This document shows positions 54,608 through 63,239 of a DNA stretch of 64,000 bases, piece by piece. Every line of letters starts with the position of its first letter. Position 1 is the first letter of the stretch. The notes under the pieces are model-generated. The model searched no databases and was not told the DNA's origin. It saw only the letters and a list, made by a program, of their open reading frames with translations. The DNA lies in assembly GCF_009763805.1 (NCBI RefSeq), contig NZ_CP046804.1:558001-622000 (forward strand). The letters are read 5' to 3'. Source of the stretch: Vibrio cidicii (GTDB lineage Bacteria; Pseudomonadota; Gammaproteobacteria; Enterobacterales; Vibrionaceae). A program made the translations under genes and the position numbers.

Positions 54608-55651
54608 ATGTCAATTTGGTTGGTGCTAAAAAAGTGGTTTCAAACCCATGTATTTAGGCTAAGCAACCGCAATTTACTGTTACTGGTTGGCGTGTACCTG
54701 AGCCTTTGCTGGGGATTATTACGCTGGGCTGGTGAGGATGCGATTACCCGTGATCTCTCGGTATTTGTTTACTACTTAATGGTGACGGCATCGACCGTGG
54801 GGTATGGCGATTTATCACCCAGCACCACTTTTGGTCGCTGGGTTGTGGTTCTCGTTGTTATTCCAGGTGGATTGAGTCTGTTTGCTGCGTTACTCAGTCG
54901 TATCGCGGGTGGGGCGATTGATTATTGGCGTGCTGGCGTCTTGGGCAAAAGGAGAGTTCGAGTGGAAAATCATATTCTTTTATTAGGCTGGAATAACCAG
55001 CGAACGATTCACTTGATCCGCATGTTACAACATGAAGAGGCGGGTAAGCGGCCGATAGTGCTCTGTAGCCGTTCAGACATTGAGAATCCATTACCCGGCG
55101 AGATAGGTTTTGTCAAAGTAACCAGCTATACCGATGGCCAAGAGATGATCAACGCCAATGTGGAGCAAGCGAGTTGTATCATCGTTGATACTCAGCAAGA
55201 TGACATTACTCTGTCCGCCGCGCTTTATTGTGCGAGCGTCACTCCAAACGCCCATTTGGTGGCCTATTTCAAAGATGAAGCGCTTGGCCGCTTGCTGAGT
55301 CAGCATTGTCCAACTGCAGAATGCATTCCTGCGGTTGGCGCGGAAATGCTGGCCAAGGCGGCGGTGGATCCTGGCTCTAGCACTTTGCATCAAGAGCTAC
55401 TCGCGTCGACCAGAGGGATGACGCAATACTCAGTGCTGTACCCGAACACGCAACCTGAGACCGATGTCGACAGTGTGTTCACCTTTATTAAGCAACAGCA
55501 TCAGGCAACGCTAATTGCCGTGGATGTTGGCCAAGGGATTGAACTCAATCCACCACTCAACAAGCGCATTCCATCCGGCAGCAAGCTCTTTTACATAGCA
55601 GACGAGCGGGTGGAGTCGTTCCACTGGCAAACAATGAATCAATTAAGGTAA
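54608..55651 (+). CDS. Potassium channel with cytoplasmic RCK (TrkA-N) domain
   Basis: A 347-aa ion-channel protein. Two TM helices (about residues 24-40 and 77-98) flank a pore loop with selectivity filter TVGYGDL (63-69). The cytosolic RCK domain begins at RVENHILLLGWNNQRTIHLI, with NAD-fold-like glycine pattern, and a second domain follows after residue about 250. The ATG at 54608 after AAGGGG is preferred to 54593. It starts a four-gene run with DUF350, DUF1190 and a glutathionylspermidine-synthase-like ligase, so channel gating may be tied to that system. Confidence 0.9.
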   Translation: MSIWLVLKKWFQTHVFRLSNRNLLLLVGVYLSLCWGLLRWAGEDAITRDLSVFVYYLMVTASTVGYGDLSPSTTFGRWVVVLVVIPGGLSLFAALLSRIAGGAIDYWRAGVLGKRRVRVENHILLLGWNNQRTIHLIRMLQHEEAGKRPIVLCSRSDIENPLPGEIGFVKVTSYTDGQEMINANVEQASCIIVDTQQDDITLSAALYCASVTPNAHLVAYFKDEALGRLLSQHCPTAECIPAVGAEMLAKAAVDPGSSTLHQELLASTRGMTQYSVLYPNTQPETDVDSVFTFIKQQHQATLIAVDVGQGIELNPPLNKRIPSGSKLFYIADERVESFHWQTMNQLR

Positions 55652-55667
55652 ACATCTAGGTAAAATC

Positions 55668-56084
55668 ATGGATATGCTCTCTAAGTTGTTGGCAGGATTC
55701 CCCAACTTTCTCCTCTATTTTTCACTGTCGTTGGCTTTTGTGCTGGCTTTTAAATTTATCTATGTCCGACTGACACCTTATGATGAGTGGTCGCTGATAA
55801 AGGACCACAAAAATACCGCAGCGGCGATTGCCCTTAGTGGCGCGTTTTTGGGGTACTGTTTGGCCATCTCCGGCGCGGCGAAAAACTCGGTTAACATTGC
55901 TGATTTTGCGGTTTGGGGTGTCGTTGCCTTGATGGCGCAATTGGTCGCGTTTGCCATTGTTCGTTTGGTGTTATTGCCGCGCATTGGTGAGCGAATTGAG
56001 AACGATGAAGTACCAGCGGGGATTGTTCTGGCAACGGTTTCGGTGTCTGTGGGTGTACTCAATGCTGCGTGCATGTCTTACTAG
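55668..56084 (+). CDS. DUF350 membrane protein
   Basis: A 138-aa integral membrane protein of the DUF350 (YjfL) family, with four TM segments in two similar halves (LLYFSLSLAFVLAFKFIYV and IVLATVSVSVGVLNAACM at the ends). It contains LIKDHKNTAAAIALSGAFLG, the family signature. It starts 16 bases after the channel gene and precedes DUF1190 and the ligase; this order echoes E. coli yjfL-yjfM-yjfC. Function is unknown. Confidence 0.88.
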   Translation: MDMLSKLLAGFPNFLLYFSLSLAFVLAFKFIYVRLTPYDEWSLIKDHKNTAAAIALSGAFLGYCLAISGAAKNSVNIADFAVWGVVALMAQLVAFAIVRLVLLPRIGERIENDEVPAGIVLATVSVSVGVLNAACMSY

Positions 56085-56092
56085 GAGTCGAG

Positions 56093-56656
56093 ATGAAACG
56101 CAGTGCTAACGTGAAAAAATCGTCTTTTGAGAAGGTCCTGCCTGCCATTCCATATCTTCTTGTTGGTGGTGTCGCGGCTTACTCATTCTATGAGCCTAAG
56201 ACAGAAGGCTACATTTACCGAGACAGCGAACAGTGTAAAAGAAACCATCCCGGTTATTTCGAACAGTGCGAACTGGCCTACAAAGAAGCACTCGCACGCG
56301 CGGAGTTCAGTGCGCCGCGCTATCAATCAGAAAGTGAATGTAAAAGAGAGTTTGGCTATGATTCGGATGACTGCTATTACAGCAGCACCTATCACTCTTA
56401 TATGCCACGCATGAGCAGTTTCTTTTACACACGCGACACCAGCGGTTTAACGTCTCGCTCAAGCGCCTTTTTCTCTCAGCCGCTCTACCGCTATCGTAGT
56501 GGTTACTACTCTGGCAATGGTGTTTCTTATGGTACGAAATTGGGCCAAGCGATGAAAATCAACACCAGCTCGATTAAGTCAAGCGGCGGCACGATAGGCA
56601 AAGTGATGTCGCGTGGCGGATTTGGCAAGTCGGTCTCTATCAGTCGAGGCGGCTAA
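56093..56656 (+). CDS. DUF1190 protein (YgiB/YjfM family)
   Basis: A 187-aa protein with one N-terminal hydrophobic segment (about residues 15-31, LPAIPYLLVGGVAAYSFY) and a Tyr/Ser/Arg/Gly-rich C-terminal half ending in a glycine-rich tail. Three Cys pairs or singles (SEQCKR, FEQCEL, SECKREFGYDSDDCYY) lie in the extracytoplasmic part. The ATG at 56093 follows AGGAG. Its stop directly abuts the ATG of the ligase gene. DUF1190 is regularly paired with GspS-like ligases; its function is unknown. Confidence 0.87.
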   Translation: MKRSANVKKSSFEKVLPAIPYLLVGGVAAYSFYEPKTEGYIYRDSEQCKRNHPGYFEQCELAYKEALARAEFSAPRYQSESECKREFGYDSDDCYYSSTYHSYMPRMSSFFYTRDTSGLTSRSSAFFSQPLYRYRSGYYSGNGVSYGTKLGQAMKINTSSIKSSGGTIGKVMSRGGFGKSVSISRGG

Positions 56657-57820
56657 ATGTTTCGTCGCGAAATAAAAGAGCGAGATCACTGGCGGGCACT
56701 TGCCGAGCGCTACGGCTTTGGCTTTCATACTATGTACGGGCAGCCTTATTGGGATGAATCGGCCTATTATCAGTTTAATTTGCAGCAGATTGAACACGAT
56801 CTCGAAGCGCCGACGGAAGAGATCCACCAAATGTGCCTGTCCATCGTCGACAAAGTAGTACACGACGAAGCGCTTTTGACCCGTTTTGCCATACCCGAAA
56901 CGATGTGGGAGGCGGTGCGCCGTTCATGGTTGATGAAAGAGCCATCACTTTACTCACGGCTTGATTTCGCCTATTCAGGCAACGGCCCGGCCAAGTTGTA
57001 CGAGAATAATGCCGATACCCCAACTTCGCTGTTTGAAACAGCCTTTTGGCAGTGGATATGGTTGGAAGATGTGGTGAATCGAGGCGTGATTTCTCGACGC
57101 GCCGACCAGTTCAATATCTTGCAAGATTATCTTATCGAACGGTTGGCCCACATTGCCCGTTTGCAGCCGGGGCAAACTTTGTACTTCAGTTGCTGTAAGG
57201 AGACTGAAGAAGACCGGGCGACTGTGCAGTATCTGGAGGATTGTGCAAGAGAAGCCAAACTTTCAACCGCGTTTGTCTATATCGAAGACATTGGTGTCGA
57301 TGAACAAGGGCAATTTGTCGATCTCGAGAATCGGGTTATTCGATGGATGTTCAAACTCTACCCTTGGGAAGAGATGTTCCATGATGAGTACAGCCAGTTT
57401 CTCACCACGTCGAAAATCAATTGGTTGGAGCCGATGTGGAAGTCGGTATTGTCGAATAAAGCGTTGTTGCCTTTGCTATGGCAAGAGTTCGAGGGGCATC
57501 CAAACCTTCTACCGGCCTATTTTGCCGATGATACAAAAGCGAGCGCATTGAGTGATTTTGTGCGCAAGCCCTTGTTTTCTCGTGAAGGGGCAAACATTGA
57601 GATCGTACGTAATGGGAAATCTCGTCATAAAACCGACGGGCCGTATGGGGAAGGGCGTTTTATTGTCCAACAATATTGCCCATTGCCAAAGTTTGCCGAT
57701 AGCCATACCTTAATCGGTAGTTGGTTAGTCAACGACAAAGCGGCGGGTATTTCGATTCGTGAAGACTCAAGTTTGATCACTCAAGACTTGGCTCGCTACT
57801 TGCCGCACGTGATCGTGTAA
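56657..57820 (+). CDS. Glutathionylspermidine-synthase-like ATP-grasp ligase (YgiC/YjfC family)
   Basis: A 387-aa ligase matching the synthetase half of glutathionylspermidine synthase, without the amidase half. Visible family blocks are YWDESAYYQFNLQQIE, FAYSGNGPAKLYENNADTPT, KLYPWEEMF, KPLFSREGANIEI and GPYGEGRFIVQQY. Enzymes of this fold make C-N bonds between a peptide carboxylate and an amine using ATP. Whether the product is glutathionylspermidine is not known for standalone YgiC/YjfC proteins. It is fused in operon with DUF1190, DUF350 and an RCK channel, suggesting an envelope-linked role. Confidence 0.9.
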   Translation: MFRREIKERDHWRALAERYGFGFHTMYGQPYWDESAYYQFNLQQIEHDLEAPTEEIHQMCLSIVDKVVHDEALLTRFAIPETMWEAVRRSWLMKEPSLYSRLDFAYSGNGPAKLYENNADTPTSLFETAFWQWIWLEDVVNRGVISRRADQFNILQDYLIERLAHIARLQPGQTLYFSCCKETEEDRATVQYLEDCAREAKLSTAFVYIEDIGVDEQGQFVDLENRVIRWMFKLYPWEEMFHDEYSQFLTTSKINWLEPMWKSVLSNKALLPLLWQEFEGHPNLLPAYFADDTKASALSDFVRKPLFSREGANIEIVRNGKSRHKTDGPYGEGRFIVQQYCPLPKFADSHTLIGSWLVNDKAAGISIREDSSLITQDLARYLPHVIV

Positions 57821-57832
57821 CGTCCTATTAGC

Positions 57833-57886
57833 AAAAGGCACCGAGGTTGCCCTTATGGGTTTTGCCTCAGTGCCTTTTCTTTTTCG
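57833..57886 (+). terminator. Terminator of the channel-DUF350-DUF1190-ligase operon
   Basis: AAAAGGCAC pairs with GTGCCTTTT, with an inner GAGG/CCTC stem, followed by CTTTTTC. It also faces the 3' end of the convergent PCuAC gene. Confidence 0.8.
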
Positions 57887-57927
57887 TGAGTTATCTCGCT
57901 ATTACATCTTCATCATGGCAGGTGGTA

Positions 57928-58395
57928 TTAGTGAGTGTGAGTATGCACGTGGCCCGCCTCTTCAATCGCCATCTCGACTTCGATACTGCCCGCTTTTTTA
58001 AATGTCAGCGTCATCGGGAAGCGTTCGCCTTTCTTATAGTTCTTGCTTGGGTTGAAGATCATCAGGTGATAGCTGCCGGGTTCGAACATCACGCTTTGCA
58101 TACTGCCAACGCGCACCGCGTCAATTTTCTTCATCTGCATCATGCCGTCAGCCATCTCATGAGTATGAATTTCCACTCGCTCAGCGATTGGGGTTGATGC
58201 GCTGAGCAAAAAGTCGTCGCTGCTTGCGGTGTTCTTCAATTGGAAAAAACCGGCAATCACCGTCGCCGTCGGTGGCGCTTCACGACTCCAAGGGTGATCG
58301 ATTTGTATGCTGCCTTGATGGTAGTCATGGGCGAAAACGCTGCCAGTGGTCAAAGACAGCAGTGTGATGAGCAATGTGTGGATGGTTTTTTTCAT
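57928..58395 (-). CDS. Periplasmic copper chaperone PCu(A)C
   Basis: A 155-aa secreted protein with signal peptide ending SVFA. The Cu(I) site pattern is visible in VEIHTHEMADGMMQMKK and, about 20 residues later, PGSYHLMIF, matching the H-M-X10-M-X21-H-X-M family pattern. The C-terminus is His-rich (GHVHTHTH). PCuAC proteins deliver copper to the Cu(A) or Cu(B) sites of oxidases. It is the last gene of a minus-strand cluster with MbnH and MbnP, supporting a copper function for the group. Confidence 0.9.
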   Translation of the reverse strand: MKKTIHTLLITLLSLTTGSVFAHDYHQGSIQIDHPWSREAPPTATVIAGFFQLKNTASSDDFLLSASTPIAERVEIHTHEMADGMMQMKKIDAVRVGSMQSVMFEPGSYHLMIFNPSKNYKKGERFPMTLTFKKAGSIEVEMAIEEAGHVHTHTH

Positions 58396-58423
58396 TTTAA
58401 TTTACCTTGTGGTTTTTCTTGGT

Positions 58424-59561
58424 TTACCAGTTCAGGTTGCCCTGATACACAAGCCAAAATGCGTTTTGGCTAAGGTGAGTAATCTCTTCGTAGTTACCTT
58501 GTAAGCGCAGCGTTTGCGCTTGGGCGAAATGCCAGTTGAGCACCGCGCTAATGCGTTGAGGACGCAAACCTTCGGCATTGAGCGCTTGACTAAACTCACT
58601 GCTCTCTTTGCTGACTTGGTTGTCGCTGATGAGCGCGTCGTAACGTAGTGCCAGTTCAAGCGTCTCTCTTTGCCAAACTATCTGCGAGCTCACCCCATAC
58701 TGAAAGGCATCGAGGTCGGTTTGCATCTGCTGAGAGTCGCTAAGACGAGCGTCGATTTGTTGCCCCATCCATTGCGCTTCAATGCCAAATTGTTGCCACT
58801 GCCATTGAGCGCCGAGAGCAACCAAGGTGGTGGTGCCATCAAAGATAATCGTGCTGCTCGTGGTGGTATGGTTATGACCTTGGTTGGTTTGTGCGCCGCG
58901 TTGGGTTGCATCGAAATGGGCCAGCGAGCCGACAACTCGCCACGAATGCGCTTGTTTAAAACCTTGCCACTGATAGCTCAAGCCAAGCGCAGCGGGTGTA
59001 CTTTCGCTTGCATCTGCTTGGGCGGGGTAACCATTGCCGCGTCCAACCCAAACGGTAAGATCATGCATACCATAGGCGTAGGTGAGCTTGATGCTGTCGT
59101 CTTGATACTGGTTGGCAAGAAATGCTTGTTGTGGCAACGATGCATCGACAAATCGCCAGTCGTGCTCATGCACGTCATTGTATAAACCAATGGGCGACAG
59201 TTGACGGCCTAAACGTAAGGTCCAGTTTTGTCCGATGTGGGGCTGTAGCCAGAGCTCTTCGACCTCGACATTCTCTCCGTGGTGGCTACCGAGGGTGATT
59301 TTCCCGGCGACAACTTGCGGCCAAATGGCTAGTAGCCCTAGCTCACCGTGCATCAACTGCACGCCTTGCTCTTGGTGCGCCGCATCTGCGCTGGTCAAAA
59401 TACCCGGAATAGCAAATTGCTGATCGCGACTTTGGTGGTAGTAGCCGAGTTGGGCGAAACACGTTGCTTTTTACTTCAATGTTTGGCTCATGGCTCGGGT
59501 TGGCATAGGCAATATGGCTAGAGAGCAAACTAACTGCCGTGAGTGTGAAAGCGTGTTTCAT
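58424..59561 (-). CDS. Outer-membrane beta-barrel (porin-like) protein (one apparent 1-base frameshift)
   Basis: A 378-aa exported protein with signal peptide (MKHAFTLTAVSLLSSHIAYA) and alternating aromatic/polar strands ending in W, typical of an outer-membrane barrel. The frame breaks at 59457-59459 (coding strand GTGTTTCGCC, expected GTGTTCGCC); correction gives NVFAQLGYYHQSRDQQFAIP at the joint. Motifs such as WTLRLGRQLSPIGLYND resemble phosphate- or substrate-selective porins, but no family can be named with certainty. Its ATG overlaps the mbnH stop, and PCuAC follows 28 bases downstream, so it may pass copper or a copper complex. Confidence 0.8.
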
Positions 59562-60721
59562 TGGTTATCCTCCGGCAAAAACGGGTTGGCATAGCGCGGG
59601 TTGCGAACAAAGGCTTCATCATTGAGTGCCCCCAAAAAGGCCAGTACGTCCTCCTTCTCTTGCGGGCTTAAAGTAAAGCCATTGACAAACTCACTTTTGT
59701 TGGGGTTGAGTCGCCCATCGCCTTGGTAGAAACCGCTTTCGATATGACGGCCGCCTGCGGCGTAAAAATCCAGCACTTCAGAGAGTGTGGCGATGCTGCC
59801 GTCGTGCATGTATGGCGCGGTATAAGCGAGATTGCGTAGCGTGGGTGGGCGAAATTTGCCTTTGTCTGCTGCGTTTGCTGTCACTGTATACAGGCCATTA
59901 TCTTGCGCTGGGTAGCTGCCTTGCTCATCTAAGTTGTAAAGGCCGGTGTTAAAAAACGGACGACTGACAAATACCGTATCGGCGTGCAAGGTCGAATCGC
60001 TGAAGTTAAAGCCGCTGTGACAATGAAAGCACTCCATCTTTTCGCTGTTGAACAGTGCTTGACCGCGTAGCGCCGCACTGCTCATCGTACCTTGATCAAA
60101 ATCGCTCTCTTTAGAAATCAAGGCGCGGTTAAACACCGCCAGCGCTTTGATGATGTTGGGCAAAGTCACGGGTTGCTGCTCGTTCGGAAACGCTTGGTTA
60201 AACAGCGCCTGATATCGGGGATCTTGCTCAAAGCGTTGCAAAATCTCGTCACGGTTCGCATCGTTAATCCCCATCTCAACCGGAAATTCCCCAAACAGTG
60301 GGATCACCAGTTGTTGCTCTATGGTGTGCAACACCGGATTAGCCCAAGTGTAGGAGGCGTTGTAAGCCACATTGGTTAACGTTTGCGAGTTGCGGTGTAG
60401 CACCTCGCCGGTTGAACCAGTCGGAACCGCCAGCCCATCGGTAAATGCGAGCGCCTGCTGATGGCAAGATTCACACGCAAAGGTCTGATTGCCCGATAAA
60501 CGCTTGTCGTAGAAAAGGTGTCGTCCCAGCTGGAATTTTTCTTCGCTGGCCGGGTTATCGTTTGGCTCTCTCGGCATGGGAAGAGAGCCCGTTTGAAAAT
60601 CAAATCCACTGAGGTTGGTTGAACCCGCCGCAGTGACGTCGTAGCTTGATTCGCCGTCACAGCCCGTTACTGATGTCAGCGCGAGCAGTGTCAGCAAACC
60701 ACTTTTGAGGTTTGCTGACAT
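59558..60721 (-). CDS. mbnH: Di-haem cytochrome c peroxidase-like enzyme MbnH
   Basis: A 387-aa lipoprotein (lipobox VTGC) of the di-haem peroxidase/MauG-like superfamily. Two haem motifs are present: CESCHQQAL and CFHCHSGF. FRPPTLRNLAYTAPYMHDGS and GALNDEAF are the C-terminal hallmarks. In methanotrophs the partner MbnH oxidises a Trp of MbnP to kynurenine, forming a copper site. It starts five bases from the mbnP stop, the paired arrangement of the family. The ATG at 60721 is preferred to an in-frame upstream codon at 60778. Confidence 0.9.
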   Translation of the reverse strand: MSANLKSGLLTLLALTSVTGCDGESSYDVTAAGSTNLSGFDFQTGSLPMPREPNDNPASEEKFQLGRHLFYDKRLSGNQTFACESCHQQALAFTDGLAVPTGSTGEVLHRNSQTLTNVAYNASYTWANPVLHTIEQQLVIPLFGEFPVEMGINDANRDEILQRFEQDPRYQALFNQAFPNEQQPVTLPNIIKALAVFNRALISKESDFDQGTMSSAALRGQALFNSEKMECFHCHSGFNFSDSTLHADTVFVSRPFFNTGLYNLDEQGSYPAQDNGLYTVTANAADKGKFRPPTLRNLAYTAPYMHDGSIATLSEVLDFYAAGGRHIESGFYQGDGRLNPNKSEFVNGFTLSPQEKEDVLAFLGALNDEAFVRNPRYANPFLPEDNQ

Positions 60722-60726
60722 CGGTA

Positions 60727-61629
60727 TTACTCCACACTCACCCAAGATTGTGAAGTTGAGCAGTTGCCTGCAAAGCACTGACCCGTGGTGAGATCCAACC
60801 CTAAGTTATCAAACACGCCTTGGCAATCAGGGTCGCTATTCGCCGACATACAGCCCAATGGCGTTGCGTCCGTATTTTTAGAGATGTCGCTGTTGGCGAC
60901 CAGTTTTTGATAATCGAGCACCACTTTGCTGGTGGCTAGATTGAAGTTATCCAACTGATATTGTGGACGGTTCGGGCGAGAGCCTGAGCAGTCGACGACT
61001 TCTGCGTTGGCATCGGTCACTTCACAGCCTGTGGTGCCAAGGTGGATGTTCCAACCCGCCACATCCATGCGCAAATGTTTGTGCCCTTTTTGCCAGCTCC
61101 AGTTCATCCCCGTGACATCAAGAGGAGAGACAGCATCATCGCCATCAATACCGTAGTGGTTGAGCTCTGCTGGCACGCCGAGGGTAAAACGAAGACTGGT
61201 GTATTTACCCTGTGGAACCTTGCCGCGAATGGTATGGTTGGTGTCTGGATTGCCGTTCGCACAGCTGCCCGTGCCCGTTTCGAAATCCAGCAGGGCAACA
61301 TTTTGATACTGCCATTTGCCGTCTTGGGTAAGTTCGACGGATACCGCTTCACCTTGTTCGTTGATCAGCGCAACTTCCGAGATATACATACGCACATCGC
61401 TAAAAGTGGGTTGGCTGTTGGCTGTGCCTACCACGCTGTTGTTCATCGCTTCGCAGCGAATTTCTTCATTGCCGACTCGTGCCGAAAACTGAATTGCTAC
61501 CTCTTGGCTGGTTTTGCTATCGGTGTTACTTGCCCCCGAACTGCTGTTGTCACTGCCGCCACATGCGGCCAATAAGCTACAAAGAGTGATAGAGACAAGT
61601 GTTTTAGCGCTTAATGATGGGTTAAACAT
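60727..61629 (-). CDS. mbnP: Copper-binding protein MbnP (metallo-mystery pair, four-Cys type)
   Basis: A 300-aa lipoprotein (lipobox LAAC, then GGSDNSSSG). It has the four-Cys arrangement of the family (EIRCEAMN, GTGSCANG, GCEVTD, and CMSANSDPDC further on) and WSWQKGHKHLRMDVAGW, with Trp and His residues like those of the copper site. TFSDVRMYISEVALIN is the N-terminal family segment. Start ATG 61629 after AAGGAAG. It forms the paired operon with mbnH; the extra C-terminal cysteines (GQCFAGNC) are in the same order as in the family. Confidence 0.9.
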   Translation of the reverse strand: MFNPSLSAKTLVSITLCSLLAACGGSDNSSSGASNTDSKTSQEVAIQFSARVGNEEIRCEAMNNSVVGTANSQPTFSDVRMYISEVALINEQGEAVSVELTQDGKWQYQNVALLDFETGTGSCANGNPDTNHTIRGKVPQGKYTSLRFTLGVPAELNHYGIDGDDAVSPLDVTGMNWSWQKGHKHLRMDVAGWNIHLGTTGCEVTDANAEVVDCSGSRPNRPQYQLDNFNLATSKVVLDYQKLVANSDISKNTDATPLGCMSANSDPDCQGVFDNLGLDLTTGQCFAGNCSTSQSWVSVE

Positions 61630-61777
61630 GATTCTTCCTTCTGAATTTTTAGTCAGCGCGCGCCGTTTAACAGATAGCATTAACGGATAGCAAACAGCAC
61701 GAGCTCACCATCCCGTTAAGGGTGGCGTTTTTTTAATGTTGAGCGTGAATGACTCGGCTGAGCCGATGGCTCAGAGA

Positions 61778-62230
61778 TCAGGCGAAGAAAGAATGTGGTG
61801 GAGATTGTTTCGGGGCGATGGAGAGATACACCTTTTGTAAACAAAGAAGGTGTTGATAGAAGATAGGTGTTGGGGCGGGGCGAGATAGCCACGCCAAGAT
61901 GATGGCTAAGCAGAGAACAGCCAGGCTTAAAGAAAACTGGCATGCTTTGAGCAGTGGGCAGTGAAACTTCAGATTCTCATGGCCGCTGTCCGCATCCGAT
62001 GCTTCAAGGTTATTGGCTTCAATCAGTTCACTGATATCCACCCACTTAAAGCCTTGTGCGGTACACAGCAGCACTTTGCCGCCTTGGCTGTCTGATAGCC
62101 AGTTTTGTCGATTAACTTGAGAAGGGTTGAGCGCCATGGTCGCCAACAGATAAATCTGAAACAACAAAGCAATAATGACGTAAAACGCCACTGCTGTTTG
62201 TTTGGTTTGCGGATTTATGCGTAGGTTCAT
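61778..62230 (-). CDS. DUF2946-like membrane protein
   Basis: A 150-aa protein with two hydrophobic segments: an N-terminal one (about residues 14-33, FYVIIALLFQIYLLATMAL) and a second (about 95-117, SLSLAVLCLAIILAWLS). Between them are GGKVLLCTAQGFKWV and KFHCPLLKACQF, the cysteine-containing pattern of DUF2946 proteins, which often sit near copper-handling genes. It lies upstream of mbnP on the same strand, separated by about 150 bases. Function is unknown. Confidence 0.65.
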   Translation of the reverse strand: MNLRINPQTKQTAVAFYVIIALLFQIYLLATMALNPSQVNRQNWLSDSQGGKVLLCTAQGFKWVDISELIEANNLEASDADSGHENLKFHCPLLKACQFSLSLAVLCLAIILAWLSRPAPTPIFYQHLLCLQKVYLSIAPKQSPPHSFFA

Positions 62231-62420
62231 TGCAACATTGGATTAACCGAAATTGGCGCAGATACTAACAAATAACCGCTAGAGATGTAATGCTATTTTT
62301 ACTGGTTGGTATAATTTATGTGATTATTATTGTGTTTGATTATGAGAGGTTGGCTGGATATGCGTAATGTGTTGGCTAAAGTCAGTCGACAAGAAGTGGG
62401 TAAAACAAACAGGCATGCAC

Positions 62421-62442
62421 GGCGAGTGGCACACCACTCGCC
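62421..62442. repeat. Perfect hairpin downstream of the UPF0149 gene
   Basis: GGCGAGTGG and CCACTCGCC flank CACA. The hairpin lies 14 bases past the minus-strand UPF0149 stop. Without a following T-run on either strand it is a poor intrinsic terminator; it could stabilise the mRNA end. Confidence 0.6.
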
Positions 62443-62456
62443 GCGGGAAAGAGGAT

Positions 62457-63026
62457 TTATTGCTGCTCAGCGAGCATCACACCACGTTGGGTTAGGCCGC
62501 AAAGCATCACCGGCATGGCATTAAAGATCTCAGCAAACTGCTCAAGCCCTTCAAAGCCCTGTTCGCTCAATGTCGCAATGGTGGTTTCTGGGTCGTAAAG
62601 CATCGTTAAAGAGAGCAACACTCCGCCGAGCAGCGCATTTTCCTCACTCTCTTCTGGCATCAAGGTTTCCCAATCATCGCGCGCCAGTTGCCAGCCTTGC
62701 AGTACACCTTCACAAAAATCACGAGTAGCTTGGTTAACAATTTCTGCGTCATCTAACTTACAGTTTTCTGGCCACTGCCAAGAGCCATCAAGCAGCGCTG
62801 GGCGTGCCTGATTCCACAGTTGCACTACTGCGTCAATGTAGGCTTCAAGCTGTTCACCGTCGGAAAAAGGTGCAGTTTCTTCACCTCCCCATAAGAAAGG
62901 TAGCCATTCATGTGGGTCGAGGATGTTGGGCGCCGCCGCCATTGAAGTGACAAAGCCTTGCGTTTTAGCAAGATTGAGCAACTTACCGTCTAATTCCTCA
63001 AGGGAAAGAATGTCAAATAACGTCAA
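62457..63026 (-). CDS. UPF0149 family protein (YecA/YgfB-like)
   Basis: A 189-aa soluble, acidic, all-helical protein. The family regions LPFLWGGEETAPFS, CEGVLQGWQLARDDWE and LLGGVLLSLTMLYDPE are present. It lacks the C-terminal cysteine/His SEC-C zinc motif seen in YecA proper, so it belongs to the shorter group. The start is TTG at 63026, with AAGG nine bases upstream; no ATG is available in frame. Function is unknown. Confidence 0.85.
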   Translation of the reverse strand: MTLFDILSLEELDGKLLNLAKTQGFVTSMAAAPNILDPHEWLPFLWGGEETAPFSDGEQLEAYIDAVVQLWNQARPALLDGSWQWPENCKLDDAEIVNQATRDFCEGVLQGWQLARDDWETLMPEESEENALLGGVLLSLTMLYDPETTIATLSEQGFEGLEQFAEIFNAMPVMLCGLTQRGVMLAEQQ

Positions 63027-63239
63027 AATAGAATACCTTGGATGTTAAGGGCGAGTGAATGGGGGGATCTTACCAATCTCGGCCGCCATTAAAAAGGGCA
63101 GAGCGCCAGTTTCAGTGATTGTCGCTCTTTTCCTCTGTGTCGTTGTTGCTAAGAAAAGTAAGTCATTGATCCCCGTACCTTGAGAGGTGCTGGGTATGGT
63201 AATACACTAAAGTGAGCTAACAGGGAACGCTATCATCAT

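Noticed and set aside
63091..63130. Terminator-like hairpin between the UPF0149 gene and the Cache sensor
   Set aside because: The stem is only six base pairs with an 17-base loop, too weak to call.
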